Below, piece after piece: positions 7,718 to 17,229 of a DNA stretch of 64,000 nucleotides. The notes under the pieces were generated by a model that was not told the DNA's origin, did not search any database, and saw nothing but the letters and a program-made list of their open reading frames with translations. The DNA is taken from NCBI RefSeq assembly GCF_003116815.1, contig NZ_QDKQ01000037.1:62001-126000 (forward strand), written 5' to 3'. Origin of the DNA: Caulobacter endophyticus. GTDB lineage: Bacteria > Pseudomonadota > Alphaproteobacteria > Caulobacterales > Caulobacteraceae. A program made the translations under genes and the position numbers. The stretch's first letter is position 1. The number at the start of each line of letters is the position of its first letter.

Positions 7718-8500
7718 TCAAGCCTTGCGCGGAAACCACGGCACGAACCCTGAGGTCCGCGCCACATAGGCCGCGTAGTCCGGCCTCGTCTTCTTCAGGC
7801 GGCCCTCGGTGGTGGGTACGCCGCTCCAGCGGATCAGGGTGAAGGTCAGCAGGATCGGGCCGACGATCGAGGCGAGGCCCCAGGGCAGGGCCTCGGCGGC
7901 GATCAGGAACAGGCCCCACCAGGTGCAGGCGTCGCCGAAGTAGTTGGGGTGGCGGGTATAGCGCCACAGGCCCCTGTCCATCACCTTGCCGGCGTTGGCG
8001 GGATCGGCCTTGAAGGCGACGAGCTGGGCGTCGCCGATGGTCTCGAAGGCGATGCCGATAACCGCCAGGGCCGCGCCGGCGAAGGCCAGCGGGCCGAGCG
8101 GCCCGGGCGCCTGGCCCAACTGCACCGGCAGGGCGACGACGAACTGCATGACGTACTGCAGGGAGAAGACCAGCAGCAGAGAGGCCTTGGCGAAGCTCCA
8201 GCCGCGTTCCTTCTCGGCATGGGCCAGCATGGCGACGTAGCGCCGGTCGGCGCCGTGCCTGCGCCAGCGCCAGAGGAGATAGCCGCCCAGGCGCACGGCC
8301 CAGACGGTGCAGATCGCCGTCAGCAGCATGCCGCGCGGCGTGGGCGGGCCCTGCAGGAAGGCGGTCCAGGCGATCAGCGCCATGCCCAGCCCCCACCAGG
8401 CGTCGACGAAGCTGACGTCGCGGATCTTCAGCGAGACCAGCCAAAGCGCCAGGAAGGCGGCGGCCGAGACGGCGGCGTCGACGAGCAGGATCTGCAGCAT
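7718..8500 (-). CDS. DUF1295 membrane protein (steroid 5-alpha-reductase-like)
   Basis: A 260-residue protein with about six membrane helices and the DUF1295/ICMT-like signature WRYTRHPNYFGDACTWWG near residue 180, followed by a basic C-terminal helix (TEGRLKKTRPDYAAYVARTS). The fold is that of NAD(P)H-dependent steroid or lipid reductases and isoprenylcysteine methyltransferases; the actual reaction is unknown. Its ATG lies one base after the stop of the upstream thiolase gene, so the two are translationally coupled. That hints at a role in lipid or sterol metabolism. Confidence 0.8.
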   Translation of the reverse strand: MLQILLVDAAVSAAAFLALWLVSLKIRDVSFVDAWWGLGMALIAWTAFLQGPPTPRGMLLTAICTVWAVRLGGYLLWRWRRHGADRRYVAMLAHAEKERGWSFAKASLLLVFSLQYVMQFVVALPVQLGQAPGPLGPLAFAGAALAVIGIAFETIGDAQLVAFKADPANAGKVMDRGLWRYTRHPNYFGDACTWWGLFLIAAEALPWGLASIVGPILLTFTLIRWSGVPTTEGRLKKTRPDYAAYVARTSGFVPWFPRKA

Positions 8501-8501
8501 G

Positions 8502-9734
8502 TCAGGTTCCGATCACCAGGCTGACCGTGGTGGTGGTCGAGCCGCCGATATTGAGGGTCTGGACGTTGCGGGCGCCGGCCACCTGGTAGTCGCCGGCCGT
8601 TGCCGTGACCTGCTTGAAGGCGTCGAGCGCCATGCGCACGCCGGTGGCGCCGACCGGGTGGCCTGCGCCGATCAGGCCGCCGGAAGGATTGATCGGCAAG
8701 CGCCCTCCCATGGCGGTGTCGCCGGCCTCGATCGCCTTCCAGGCCTGCCCCGGAGCGGTCAGGCCCAGATGATCGATCGCCATGTACTGGGTGATGGCGA
8801 AGCAGTCGTGGGTCTCGACGGCGTGGATGTCCGACAGGTGGGCGATTCCGGCCCGGGCGCGGGCGTCGTCGATGGCGCGGCGCACCTGCGGGAACACGTG
8901 GCCCCCCTCAGAACTGGCTTCGCGGCTCGTCGCCAGCTTGCGGTCGAGCGGGATCGGGGCGGAGCGATGGCCCCAGCCCTTGATGCGGGGCAGGCTCTCG
9001 ACCGGGACGCCCCGAGCGTCGGCATAGGATCTGGCGCGTTCGGGCGAGGCCAGGAAGAGCACCGCGGTTCCGTCCGTGACCTGGCCGCAGTCCTGCTTGC
9101 GGGTGCGGCCCTCGACCACCGGATTGGCGACGTCGTCGGCGGTGAAGGCTTCGGGCGGGAAGCGCCAGTCGCGGGTCTGGGCGTTGGGGTTGCGGCGGGC
9201 GTTGGCGAAGTTCTGCGCCGAGATCGCCATCAGGTGCTCGTAAGCCAGGCCAAAGCGCTGGTCATAGACCTCGGCCAGGTCGGAGAAGGCGGCGGGCCAG
9301 AGGAAGCGGGCGTCCTGGAACTCGTGGCCGGTCCAGGCGGCCGCGCCCAGGTGCTCGGCGGCGGTCTGGCCGGGAACGTTGCGCATCTGCTCGATCCCGA
9401 CCACGCAGGACAGGCCATAGCGGCCGGCCTCGATCTCGGCGGCGGCGGCCAGGACGGCGCAGCTGCCAGACGCGCAGGCGGCCTCGTGGCGCATGGTCGG
9501 CAGGCCGTCGAGCTTAGGATGGACCAGGCCGAAGAAGCCGCCCAGCAGGCCCTGGCCCGCGAACAGCTCGCCGGCGAAGTTGCCGACGTGGCCGGTCTCG
9601 ATGTCGGAAGGGGCGAGGTCGGTGGCCGCAAGTCCCTGCGCCACCGCCTCGCCAAACGCGTCGGCCAGGCCCCAGCCCCGGCGCGACCAGTTCGCGGAGA
9701 AGTCGCTCTGCCATCCCCCCAGGATGTAGACCAT
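8502..9734 (-). CDS. Thiolase-family acyltransferase (SCP2-type acetyl-CoA acetyltransferase)
   Basis: A 410-residue thiolase-fold enzyme. The acylated nucleophile is Cys87 in HEAACASGSCAV. The later motifs VETHDCFAITQYM and GGLIGAGHPVGATG carry the active-site histidines. The NEAHF and C-terminal CxG motifs of classical degradative thiolases are not seen, which fits the SCP2/non-specific lipid-transfer subgroup. ATG 9734 (MVYILGGWQ) is chosen over upstream starts because family homology begins there. It forms a two-gene operon with the DUF1295 protein and is divergent from a tandem HxlR regulator, which may control it. Confidence 0.85.
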   Translation of the reverse strand: MVYILGGWQSDFSANWSRRGWGLADAFGEAVAQGLAATDLAPSDIETGHVGNFAGELFAGQGLLGGFFGLVHPKLDGLPTMRHEAACASGSCAVLAAAAEIEAGRYGLSCVVGIEQMRNVPGQTAAEHLGAAAWTGHEFQDARFLWPAAFSDLAEVYDQRFGLAYEHLMAISAQNFANARRNPNAQTRDWRFPPEAFTADDVANPVVEGRTRKQDCGQVTDGTAVLFLASPERARSYADARGVPVESLPRIKGWGHRSAPIPLDRKLATSREASSEGGHVFPQVRRAIDDARARAGIAHLSDIHAVETHDCFAITQYMAIDHLGLTAPGQAWKAIEAGDTAMGGRLPINPSGGLIGAGHPVGATGVRMALDAFKQVTATAGDYQVAGARNVQTLNIGGSTTTTVSLVIGT

Positions 9735-9859
9735 GGCTGCCTCCGCGCCGGCGAGATTACCCGTCCCCGCTCTTGTTAGTCTCGTTATAAAAGCTACAGA
9801 CAGGCGAGGCAATCGGCCAAGATTGACAGGCGGCCGCGAACGCTCGCACCAAGGGGAAG

Positions 9860-10804
9860 ATGTCGCCCGAAAACCACAGTTTCCGCACGGTCAGGGCCAG
9901 TTCGGCGGCGCGGGCGCTGACCCTGATCGGCGACCGCTGGACGCTGCTGGCGCTGTATGCGGCGTTCAGGGGCATCAGCCGCTTCGACGGCTTCGTGGCC
10001 CATACCGGCATGGCCCGCTCGCTGCTGACCGACCGCCTGGGCCGGCTGGAGGCGGCGGGGCTGATGGAGCGGCGGCCCTACCAGGAAAGGCCGGTGAGGC
10101 ACGGCTATCACCTGACGGCCAAGGGACTGGACCTGTTCGACGCGGCGCTGATGATCCTGCGCTGGGACCAGAAGCGGACCGACGCCGTCGTCGAAGCCCC
10201 GGGCGATCCGGCCCATCGCGTCGTGCACCGCACCTGCGGCTGCGAACTGGTGGCGCAGTTGACCTGCAAGGCCTGCGGGCAGGCGGTGACGGCGCGCAAC
10301 ACGACCGTGGCGCCGGGGCCGGGAGCGGGGCTGGATCCCGCGCCAAGGCCGCGCGCCCAGCGGCGCTCGATCGTCGAGGGCGAGGGCGGCGCGCCGCCGG
10401 TGGCCGAGCGGGCCATCGCGGTGCTGGGCGACCGCTGGACCTCGCATCTGGTGGCCGCCAGCTTCTACGGCCTGCGCCGGTTCGGCGACCTGCAGGCCGA
10501 GCTGGGCGCGGCCAGCAACATCCTGTCCGACCGCCTGGCGCGGCTGGTGAGCCTGGGGGTGCTGGACCGCGTGCGCTACCAGGAGCGGCCCGAGCGCTGG
10601 GAGTACCGCCTGACCGACGAGGGGCGCGAGCTGTTCCCGCTGATCGTCACGCTGATGGCCTGGGGCGACCGCTGGCTGTCGGGACCGGAAGGCGCGCCGG
10701 AGGTGCTGACCCATGCGCCGTGCGGTCAGCGGCTGGAGGCGGTGGTGCGGTGCGAGGTCTGCGGCGGGGTGGTCGGGCCGGAGACGACTACTCCTCCCCC
10801 GTGA
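9860..10804 (+). CDS. Tandem HxlR-family transcriptional regulator with duplicated Cys motif
   Basis: A 314-residue protein in which a complete module occurs twice. Each has a winged helix starting at GDRWT (residues 24-28 and 190-194), the loop YQERP (74-78 and 240-244), and then a cysteine motif: C126, C128, C136, C139 in the first and C288, C298, C301 in the second. Usual HxlR proteins have one wing domain of 100-130 residues and act as dimers, so this chain probably carries a full DNA-binding dimer. The Cys clusters could bind zinc or sense thiol stress. It is divergent from the thiolase gene. The last residues (TPPP) and TGA stop lie inside a palindromic repeat. ATG 9860 follows AAGGGGAAG. 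Confidence 0.88.
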   Translation: MSPENHSFRTVRASSAARALTLIGDRWTLLALYAAFRGISRFDGFVAHTGMARSLLTDRLGRLEAAGLMERRPYQERPVRHGYHLTAKGLDLFDAALMILRWDQKRTDAVVEAPGDPAHRVVHRTCGCELVAQLTCKACGQAVTARNTTVAPGPGAGLDPAPRPRAQRRSIVEGEGGAPPVAERAIAVLGDRWTSHLVAASFYGLRRFGDLQAELGAASNILSDRLARLVSLGVLDRVRYQERPERWEYRLTDEGRELFPLIVTLMAWGDRWLSGPEGAPEVLTHAPCGQRLEAVVRCEVCGGVVGPETTTPPP

Positions 10805-10923
10805 AACGGGGGAGGTGGCGCGGCGCTATCAGCGCCGTGACGGAGGGGGCGCCGCCGCCACTGAGCCCAGTCTCGCCCCCTCCACCGCTTCGCGGTCCCC
10901 CTCCCCCGCGAGCGGGGGAGGAG
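10791..10923. repeat. Composite palindromic repeat, family B (copy 1)
   Basis: About 133 bases, bounded by CTCCTCCCCC palindromes, with internal hairpins CGGCGCT-ATC-AGCGCCG (10821-10837) and ACCGC-TTC-GCGGT (10884-10896). It is the inverted equivalent of 20320-20453. Internal stems differ in sequence between the copies but keep base pairing. It lies between convergent genes and contains the stop codon of the HxlR gene. Confidence 0.88.
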
Positions 10924-10930
10924 CTTGTGG

Positions 10931-13900
10931 TTACAGCCGATCCACTGGCGAGGCCGTGTCGCCGGGGGCTTCGCGCGGCGTGGTCATGCGCGAGAGCTTG
11001 GGGGTGATCCACTGCTCGAAGTCGTCGATGACCTCGTAGACCACCGGCACCAGCACCAGCGACAGGATGGTCGAGGTGATCAGGCCGCCGATCACGGCCA
11101 CGGCCATGGGCTGGCGGAACTCCGAGCCCTGGCCAAGGCCAAGGGCTGTGGGCAGCATGCCGGCCATCATGGCCAGGGTGGTCATGACGATCGGCCGGGC
11201 CCGCTCGTGGCAGGCGTCGATCAGGGCCTCGCGCTGGCTCATGCCGGCGCGTTCCTGCTCGATGGCGTACTCGACCAGCAGGATCGAGTTCTTGGCCGCC
11301 AAGCCCATCAGCATCAGGAAGCCGATCAGCGACGGCATCGACAGCGGCTGGCCGCAGACCACCAGGGCCACCAGGGCGCCGCTGATGGCCAGCGGCAGGG
11401 CCGAGATGATGGTGATCGGCTTGAAGAAGCTGCGGAACAGCAGGACCAGCACGCCGAACACCAGGCCGACCGCCGAAAGGATGGCGACCGCGAAGCCGCT
11501 GAACAGCTCGGTGAACGCCTCCTGGTCGCCGGCCGAGGCGGGGGCGACGCCGGCCGGCATCTTCTTCATCGACGGCAGCTCGTTGATCTCGGCCAGGGCC
11601 TGGCCCAGCTGGGCGCCGCCGTTGAGGTCGCCCTCGATGGTCAGCTGACGCTTGCGGCCGAAGCGGTCGATCTTGGCCGGACCGGCCTGGAAGTCGATGT
11701 CGGCGACGCTGTCGAGACGGGTGACGCCGCCGCTGGCGGTCGGCACCTGCAGGGCGCCGATGGCCGCCAGGTCCGAGCGCGCGCCGTCGGGCAGGCGGAT
11801 GCGGATCGGGATGCGGCGCTCGCCCTGGGTCATCTTGGCGACGTTGGCGTCGATATCGCCCACCGTGGCCACGCGGGCGATGGCGGCGATATCGGCGACG
11901 CTGACGCCCAGGCGGGCGGCCTCGTCGGCGCGGGGACGGATGACGATTTCGGGACCGCTGGGCGGCGAGGACGGACGCGGGTCGGCGACCGTCTTCAGCG
12001 AGCGCATCTCGCGCTCGATCTGTAGGGCGGCCTTGTCCAGCGCCTCGCCGTCCTCGGAGGTGAGGATGTTCTGGATGTCGGCCGCGCCCCAGTCGCTCTG
12101 CAGGTTGACGCGGGCGTCGGGGATGTCGCGCAGGCCGGCGCGGATCTCCTGCTTGATCTCGGTGACCGTCAGCTTGCGGTCGCCCTTGAGCACCACGGTG
12201 ACGGTGCCGTCGCGGACGTCGGCGCCGCTCTGGCCGCCAAAGCCGCTGGCGATGTTGGAGCCGACCTGGACGAAGACGTGCTCGGTCTCGGGGCGGGCCT
12301 TGAACATCCTCGTCACGGCCTGGACCGTGCGGTCCATGTCGGTGACGGTCGCGCCGGGCGGGCCTTGCAGCTTGATGTAGTAGTAGTTGGCGTTGCCGGG
12401 CGGCTGGAAGCCGACGGCCAGGACGCCGATCGAGGCCAGGAAGCCGGCGCCAACCAGCGAGCCGACGGTCAGCAGGCCGCCCAGGATGAAGCTGATGATC
12501 CGGTGATCCAGCGCCCAGTCGAGGCTCTTGCGATAGAGGCCCTCGAACGGCTTGCGCGGGTGGGGGTTCTTCGAGGGCTTGAGGAAGTAGGCCGCCAGCA
12601 GAGGGGTCAGCAGGCGGGCCACGACCAGCGAGAACAGCACCGAGACCGCGACGGTCAGGCCGAACTCCTTGAAGAACTGGCCGGGGATGCCGGGCATGTA
12701 CGACACCGGCACGAACACCGCGACGATGGTGAAGGTGGTGGCCACGACCGCCAGGCCGATGGCGTCGGCGCCCTCCATCGCCGCCTGATAGGGCCGCTCG
12801 CCCTTGGACACCCGTTTCTCGATGTTCTCGATCTCGACGATGGCGTCGTCGACCAGGATGCCGATGACCAGGGTCAGGGCCAGCAGGGTGACGACGTTCA
12901 GCGAAAAGCCGACCATGGCCATGAAGGCGAAGGTCGGGATCAGCGACACCGGCATGGCGATGGCGGTGATCAGGGTGGCGCGCCATTCGCGCAGGAACAG
13001 GAACACAACCAGCGAGGCCAGCAGCATGCCTTCCAGCAGGGTGTGCTCGGTGGCCTTGAAGCTGGCGCGGGTCTCGTCGACCGTTGAGTAGATCTTGGTG
13101 AAGGCGACGCCGTTGCTCTTCTGCTCAAGGGTCTCGATGGCGCTCTTCACGCGGTCCTCGACCTCGACGTCGCTGGACTCGCGGGTCTTCATGACCTGGA
13201 AGGCCACCACAGGCTTGCCGTCGAGACGGGCGAAGCCGCGTTCCTCGCCGGCGCCCTGGCCCACGTCGGCCACGTCGGTCAGCTTCACGTAGCGCGAGCC
13301 GACCGGGATGGTGATCTGCTTGAGCTGGTCCAGGGTGTTGGCCGCGCCGAGCACCCGCAGGGTCTGCTCGCGGCCGCCGACCACGGCCCGGCCGCCGGGG
13401 GCGTCGAGGCTGAAATTGGCCAGGGCCTGGTTCAACTGCGGCGCGGTGACGCCGAAGGCGGCCATGCGGGCCGGGTCGATGATGACGTTGATCTCGCGCT
13501 CGGCGCCGCCGACGCGGGCCACCTGGGCGACGCCCTTTTCGCCCTGCAGGGCCCGGGTGACGGTGTCGTCGACGAACCACGACAGCTCGGCCGTGCTCAT
13601 GGACGGCGCCGCGACGGCGTAGGTGATGATCGGGGCGCTGTCGATCTCGAGCCGCTGGACGATCGGCTCGTCGATTTCCTTGGGCAGGCTGGCGCGGGCC
13701 TGGTCGACCTTGGAGCGGACCTCGTCGGTGACCTTCTGCAGGTCTTCGCCGAGTTCAAACTCGATCGTGGTTGTCGAGGCGCCCTGCGTCACCGACGAGC
13801 GGATCGTCTTGATGTTGGAGATGCCGGAGACCGCGTCCTCGATGGGGCGGGTGACCTGGGTCTCCAGCTCGCCGGGGGCCGCGCCGCTCTGGGTGACCGA

Positions 13901-14050
13901 GACGGTCACGGCCGGGAAGGTGACGTTCGGGAACTGCTTGACCGGCAGCGACAGATAAGCCGCCACGCCGGCGATGATCAGGGCGATGAACAGGACCGCG
14001 ACGGGGATCGGGTTCCGGATCGACCAGGCTGAGATGCGGAGTTCGGACAT
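10931..14050 (-). CDS. RND multidrug efflux transporter permease (AcrB/HAE1 family)
   Basis: A 1039-residue inner-membrane proton-driven exporter with twelve expected transmembrane helices and two large periplasmic loops. The proton-relay acidic pair is visible in helix 4 ([21 protein letters not shown] near residue 405), and Lys in helix 10 ([16 protein letters not shown]). The [10 protein letters not shown] form is typical of HAE1 drug exporters rather than metal exporters. ATG 14050 shares one base with the TGA of the upstream adaptor gene. It is the third gene of an outer-membrane-channel, adaptor, pump operon. Substrates are unknown. Confidence 0.95.
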   Translation of the reverse strand: MSELRISAWSIRNPIPVAVLFIALIIAGVAAYLSLPVKQFPNVTFPAVTVSVTQSGAAPGELETQVTRPIEDAVSGISNIKTIRSSVTQGASTTTIEFELGEDLQKVTDEVRSKVDQARASLPKEIDEPIVQRLEIDSAPIITYAVAAPSMSTAELSWFVDDTVTRALQGEKGVAQVARVGGAEREINVIIDPARMAAFGVTAPQLNQALANFSLDAPGGRAVVGGREQTLRVLGAANTLDQLKQITIPVGSRYVKLTDVADVGQGAGEERGFARLDGKPVVAFQVMKTRESSDVEVEDRVKSAIETLEQKSNGVAFTKIYSTVDETRASFKATEHTLLEGMLLASLVVFLFLREWRATLITAIAMPVSLIPTFAFMAMVGFSLNVVTLLALTLVIGILVDDAIVEIENIEKRVSKGERPYQAAMEGADAIGLAVVATTFTIVAVFVPVSYMPGIPGQFFKEFGLTVAVSVLFSLVVARLLTPLLAAYFLKPSKNPHPRKPFEGLYRKSLDWALDHRIISFILGGLLTVGSLVGAGFLASIGVLAVGFQPPGNANYYYIKLQGPPGATVTDMDRTVQAVTRMFKARPETEHVFVQVGSNIASGFGGQSGADVRDGTVTVVLKGDRKLTVTEIKQEIRAGLRDIPDARVNLQSDWGAADIQNILTSEDGEALDKAALQIEREMRSLKTVADPRPSSPPSGPEIVIRPRADEAARLGVSVADIAAIARVATVGDIDANVAKMTQGERRIPIRIRLPDGARSDLAAIGALQVPTASGGVTRLDSVADIDFQAGPAKIDRFGRKRQLTIEGDLNGGAQLGQALAEINELPSMKKMPAGVAPASAGDQEAFTELFSGFAVAILSAVGLVFGVLVLLFRSFFKPITIISALPLAISGALVALVVCGQPLSMPSLIGFLMLMGLAAKNSILLVEYAIEQERAGMSQREALIDACHERARPIVMTTLAMMAGMLPTALGLGQGSEFRQPMAVAVIGGLITSTILSLVLVPVVYEVIDDFEQWITPKLSRMTTPREAPGDTASPVDRL

Positions 14051-15120
14051 CAGTTCGCAGCCTTGACCGGCTGGGGCTTCACGAGGTCGCCGTCGCCGGC
14101 GAAGGCGGCCGAGCCGATGATCACGCGCGTGCCGGAGGCGGGGCCCTGGACCAGCTCGACCCAGCCGCCGCCGCGACGGCCGGTGCGGACCGGCACCTGC
14201 TTGGCGCGGTTGTTGGCGTCGACCGTGACCACCGACAGGCCCGAGGCGTCATAGCGGATGGCGGTTTCGGGCACGGCCGTGACCGCCTGGCCCGAGGCCC
14301 CGAAGGTCGCCTTGCCGAAGCCGCCGGCCCGCAGGTCCTCGCGCACCGGCAGGCGGATGCGGACCTTGCCGAGGCGCGTGTCGGCGTTGACGCGCGGGCT
14401 GACCAGGCGGATGGCGCCGGAAACTTGCTGGCCGCCGGGCAGGGTGACGGTGGCCGGCTGGCCGATCGACAGGCCGGCGAGGTCCTGTTCGTTGACGTCG
14501 GCTTCCAGCTCCACGAGGCCGTCGCGGACGATGCGGAACCAGGGCGTCGTGCCGCCGCCGGAGATCTCGCCCGGCTTGACCCCGCGCTCGATGACCCGGC
14601 CGCCGACCGGGGCGACGATGGTCATGCGGCTCTGGCGGGTCTTCAGTTCGTTCAGCGAGGCGGCCTGGGCCTTGGCGGTGTAGCGGCGGCTCTCGATCTG
14701 TTCCTGGCTGAGCACGCCCTGGCCGTCGAGGCCGGAGACGCGGGCCGCCTCGGCCTGGGCCTGGGCGGCGACGGCGGCCTGCTGGTCGATCTGGGCGCGC
14801 AGCAGGGTGGCGTCCAGCTGCACCAGCGGCTGGCCGGCGCGGACATAGTCGCCCTCGTCGGCGTAGATGCGGGCGACGCGGTAGCCGGAGAGCTCCGAGC
14901 CGACCACGGCCTCGTCGCGGGCCAGCAGCACGCCGGAGGCCTCGATGCCGCCGCCCAGCGGGCGGGTCTCGACCTGGCCGACGCTGACGGCGCGGGCCTG
15001 GCTGGCGGGGGCGGCCTTGTCGGCGTCCTTCTTGCCGCCGCAGGCGGCCAGGGCCAGGGCGGACGCGGTCAGCAGGGCGAGCGCGCGGGCGGAAGTCTTC
15101 GTCATGGGCTGGGTTCTCAT
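14050..15120 (-). CDS. RND efflux periplasmic adaptor (membrane fusion protein), lipoprotein
   Basis: A 356-residue HlyD/AcrA-type adaptor linking the RND pump to the outer-membrane channel. It has a signal peptide with lipobox LALAAC followed by GGKKDADK. The lipoyl half-motifs flank a short alpha-hairpin (LLRAQIDQQAAVAAQAQAEAAR), and the beta-barrel and membrane-proximal domains follow. Start codon ATGA overlaps the upstream outer-membrane channel stop by four bases, and its own stop overlaps the pump start, so the three proteins are made in step. Confidence 0.93.
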   Translation of the reverse strand: MRTQPMTKTSARALALLTASALALAACGGKKDADKAAPASQARAVSVGQVETRPLGGGIEASGVLLARDEAVVGSELSGYRVARIYADEGDYVRAGQPLVQLDATLLRAQIDQQAAVAAQAQAEAARVSGLDGQGVLSQEQIESRRYTAKAQAASLNELKTRQSRMTIVAPVGGRVIERGVKPGEISGGGTTPWFRIVRDGLVELEADVNEQDLAGLSIGQPATVTLPGGQQVSGAIRLVSPRVNADTRLGKVRIRLPVREDLRAGGFGKATFGASGQAVTAVPETAIRYDASGLSVVTVDANNRAKQVPVRTGRRGGGWVELVQGPASGTRVIIGSAAFAGDGDLVKPQPVKAAN

Positions 15121-16673
15121 CGCGAGGCGCGTTCGGAGGACGTGTCGGCGGGCCGGCTGGCGGCCCGAGGCGGCAGGGGCGCTGGCGCGTTCGGCGACCA
15201 GCCGCCGCCCAGGGCCTTGTAGGTCTGCACCGCGCGCAGCAGGGCCTGGGTCTGGGCCCCGGTCAGGGCGGTGCGGGCGCTGCGCCAGGTCTGCTCGTTC
15301 TGCAGGTTGGTGGTCTGGTCGGTCAGGCCGGCGGCGTAGCCCTTGCGGCTGGCGGCGTAGGCGTTGGCGGCGCGTGTTTCGCCGGCCTTCAGCAGGGTGA
15401 CGCGGCGCTGGTCGGAGGCCATCTGGGCCATGGCGTTCTCGGCCTCGCCATAGGCGGTCTGGATCGCCTTCTCGTAGGCGACGGCGGCCTGTTCGGTGCG
15501 GGCGTCCTGGGCGTCGATCTCGGCCAGCAGCTGGGGGATGTTGAGCAGCGGGATCGAGACGTTGCCGCCCAGGGTCCAGGTTCCGGTGGTGGTCGAGACC
15601 GTGCCGCCGCCGGCGCCGCCGGAACCGAAGTTGAAGGCCGGCGAGACGCTCTTGGCCCAGCCGACGCCGGGCGTCAGGGTGAAGGTCGGATACAGGGCCT
15701 TCTGGTTGACCTTGAGGTTGCCGGCGGCCGAGGCCAGGCGGGCCTGGGCCTCGCGCACGTCGGGACGGCGGGCCAGCAGTTCGCCCGGCACGGCGGCGGG
15801 GATGGGCGGCGGCTCGGCCAGAGCGGCGTCGACGCTGAGGCTGGCCAGAGGGTCGATCCCGCGCCCGACCAGGATCAGCAGGCTGCGGCGGGCGGCCTGC
15901 AGCTGGCTCTCGAGGTCGGCGGCCTGGGCCTGCGACTGGGCCAGGCTGGCGGCGGCGCTGTCGGCCTCGGACCCCGCCGACAGGCCCCGGCGGGCCTTTT
16001 CGGCGGCAAGGTCCAGAAGGCCCTGGCTGATGCGGGCGCTCTGCCGGGCGTCCTCCAGCTGCACGGCCAGGCCCTTGGCTTCGAAATAGGACTGGGCGAC
16101 GTTGGCGGCCAGCGCCGCGCGCGCGCCCTCATAGGCGAAGCGGGCGGCGGCCAGGTCGTTGTTCACGACCTGCAGGCCGTTCTTGCGACGGCCCAGATAG
16201 TCGAGCTCCCAAGAGACGTCGAAGCCGGCGCTGTAGTTGTCGGTGTCGCCGCCGAGGGTGAAGCCCTGGCCGCTCTGGTCGAGGATGTCGGTGTGCTGGC
16301 GGCTGGCCGCGCCGGTGATCTGGCCCGAGGGGATGAACAGCTGGCGGATCTGGCCCTTGCGCACCGCGCGGGCCTCTTCCAGCACGGCCGCGGCGCTGCG
16401 GGCGTCGGGGCTCTTTTCCAGGGCCGTGGCGATCAGGCCGTTCAGCTGCGGATCGTTGAACTGAGTCCACCACTGGTCGAGGGCGGCGGCGGGCAGGGGC
16501 GTTCCGGCCGGGGCCTCGAAGGCGGCCGGCAGGCGCGTGTCGGGCGTTCGCGGCGCCGTGGCGTTGCAGCCGGCCAGGGCCAGGACGGCCAGGCTGGCGC
16601 CGGCCCCAAGACCGACCCGCGCGATCAGGCGCGCGGCCGGGTGTCGGCGATCGGCGCTCGCGTCGTAACTCAT
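15117..16673 (-). CDS. RND efflux outer-membrane channel lipoprotein (NodT/OprM family)
   Basis: A 518-residue TolC-like factor with lipobox LALAGC (Cys36) and two outer-membrane-efflux repeats. Long helical stretches such as AQSYFEAKGLAVQLEDARQS and the motif LLARRPDVREAQARLASAAG are typical of the NodT/OprM group. It provides the exit duct of the tripartite pump encoded by the next two genes. A C-terminal tail of about 30 residues is Pro/Ala-rich. It is the first gene of the operon. No local repressor gene is adjacent; the opposite neighbour is a TonB-dependent receptor. Confidence 0.93.
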   Translation of the reverse strand: MSYDASADRRHPAARLIARVGLGAGASLAVLALAGCNATAPRTPDTRLPAAFEAPAGTPLPAAALDQWWTQFNDPQLNGLIATALEKSPDARSAAAVLEEARAVRKGQIRQLFIPSGQITGAASRQHTDILDQSGQGFTLGGDTDNYSAGFDVSWELDYLGRRKNGLQVVNNDLAAARFAYEGARAALAANVAQSYFEAKGLAVQLEDARQSARISQGLLDLAAEKARRGLSAGSEADSAAASLAQSQAQAADLESQLQAARRSLLILVGRGIDPLASLSVDAALAEPPPIPAAVPGELLARRPDVREAQARLASAAGNLKVNQKALYPTFTLTPGVGWAKSVSPAFNFGSGGAGGGTVSTTTGTWTLGGNVSIPLLNIPQLLAEIDAQDARTEQAAVAYEKAIQTAYGEAENAMAQMASDQRRVTLLKAGETRAANAYAASRKGYAAGLTDQTTNLQNEQTWRSARTALTGAQTQALLRAVQTYKALGGGWSPNAPAPLPPRAASRPADTSSERASR

Positions 16674-17229
16674 CTAAACCCTACCCCACTTCCGGACGAC
16701 CGCCCCATAACGGACTAACTGGACCGTCGTTCGCTCAATTAGGGCGACTATTCACAAGAAAAAGCCCGTCTCGCCAAGACCTGGACGGATTTTCCCATGG
16801 TTGCGGTCACTACGTAGGACGGTCGCTCCTTTGCTCGCACGGCGACCACCCGAATCCGTCAGCAGCCTGTCAGCCGGACGCGACGGTTTTTCGACGTCGC
16901 CGGCGACGCAGGCGTATTGCCCCTGATTACGGGCGGTTGACGTTTCGCAAAAACATACCCAATCATCGAAACATTCGTTCGACTCTCGCCGGCGAGGCGG
17001 CTCGCTTCCGAGATCGGGCAGTAAGAAAGCTTTGCGTACAAAGTATCCGGCGAGAGGGGGATCCCAAGGTGTCGGCGTGCAAGTTCGCATCTTCCATTTT
17101 CGAAAGGCGTGACCTTGGCGCGGCGCAGGGCCGCGCGAGGGGCTCGCGCCCGGAGAATTCAGCCGACACCTGAGAGAGATCCGTCCTCGCCCAAGCGCTC
17201 CGAAAAGAAGAGAGACCGGGAGAGGGAAG
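16674..17229. other. 556-base divergent control region (efflux operon / TonB receptor)
   Basis: No gene is supported here. It must hold the promoters of the leftward efflux operon and the rightward TonB-dependent receptor. Visible structure includes a 14-base perfect palindrome CGTCGCCGGCGACG (16895-16908), a TTGACG that could serve as a -35 element (16937-16942), and a 10-base inverted repeat CTCTCGCCGG (16983-16992) / CCGGCGAGAG (17047-17056). If transcription of the receptor starts near the TTGACG, its 5' leader would exceed 200 bases. Confidence 0.5.
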
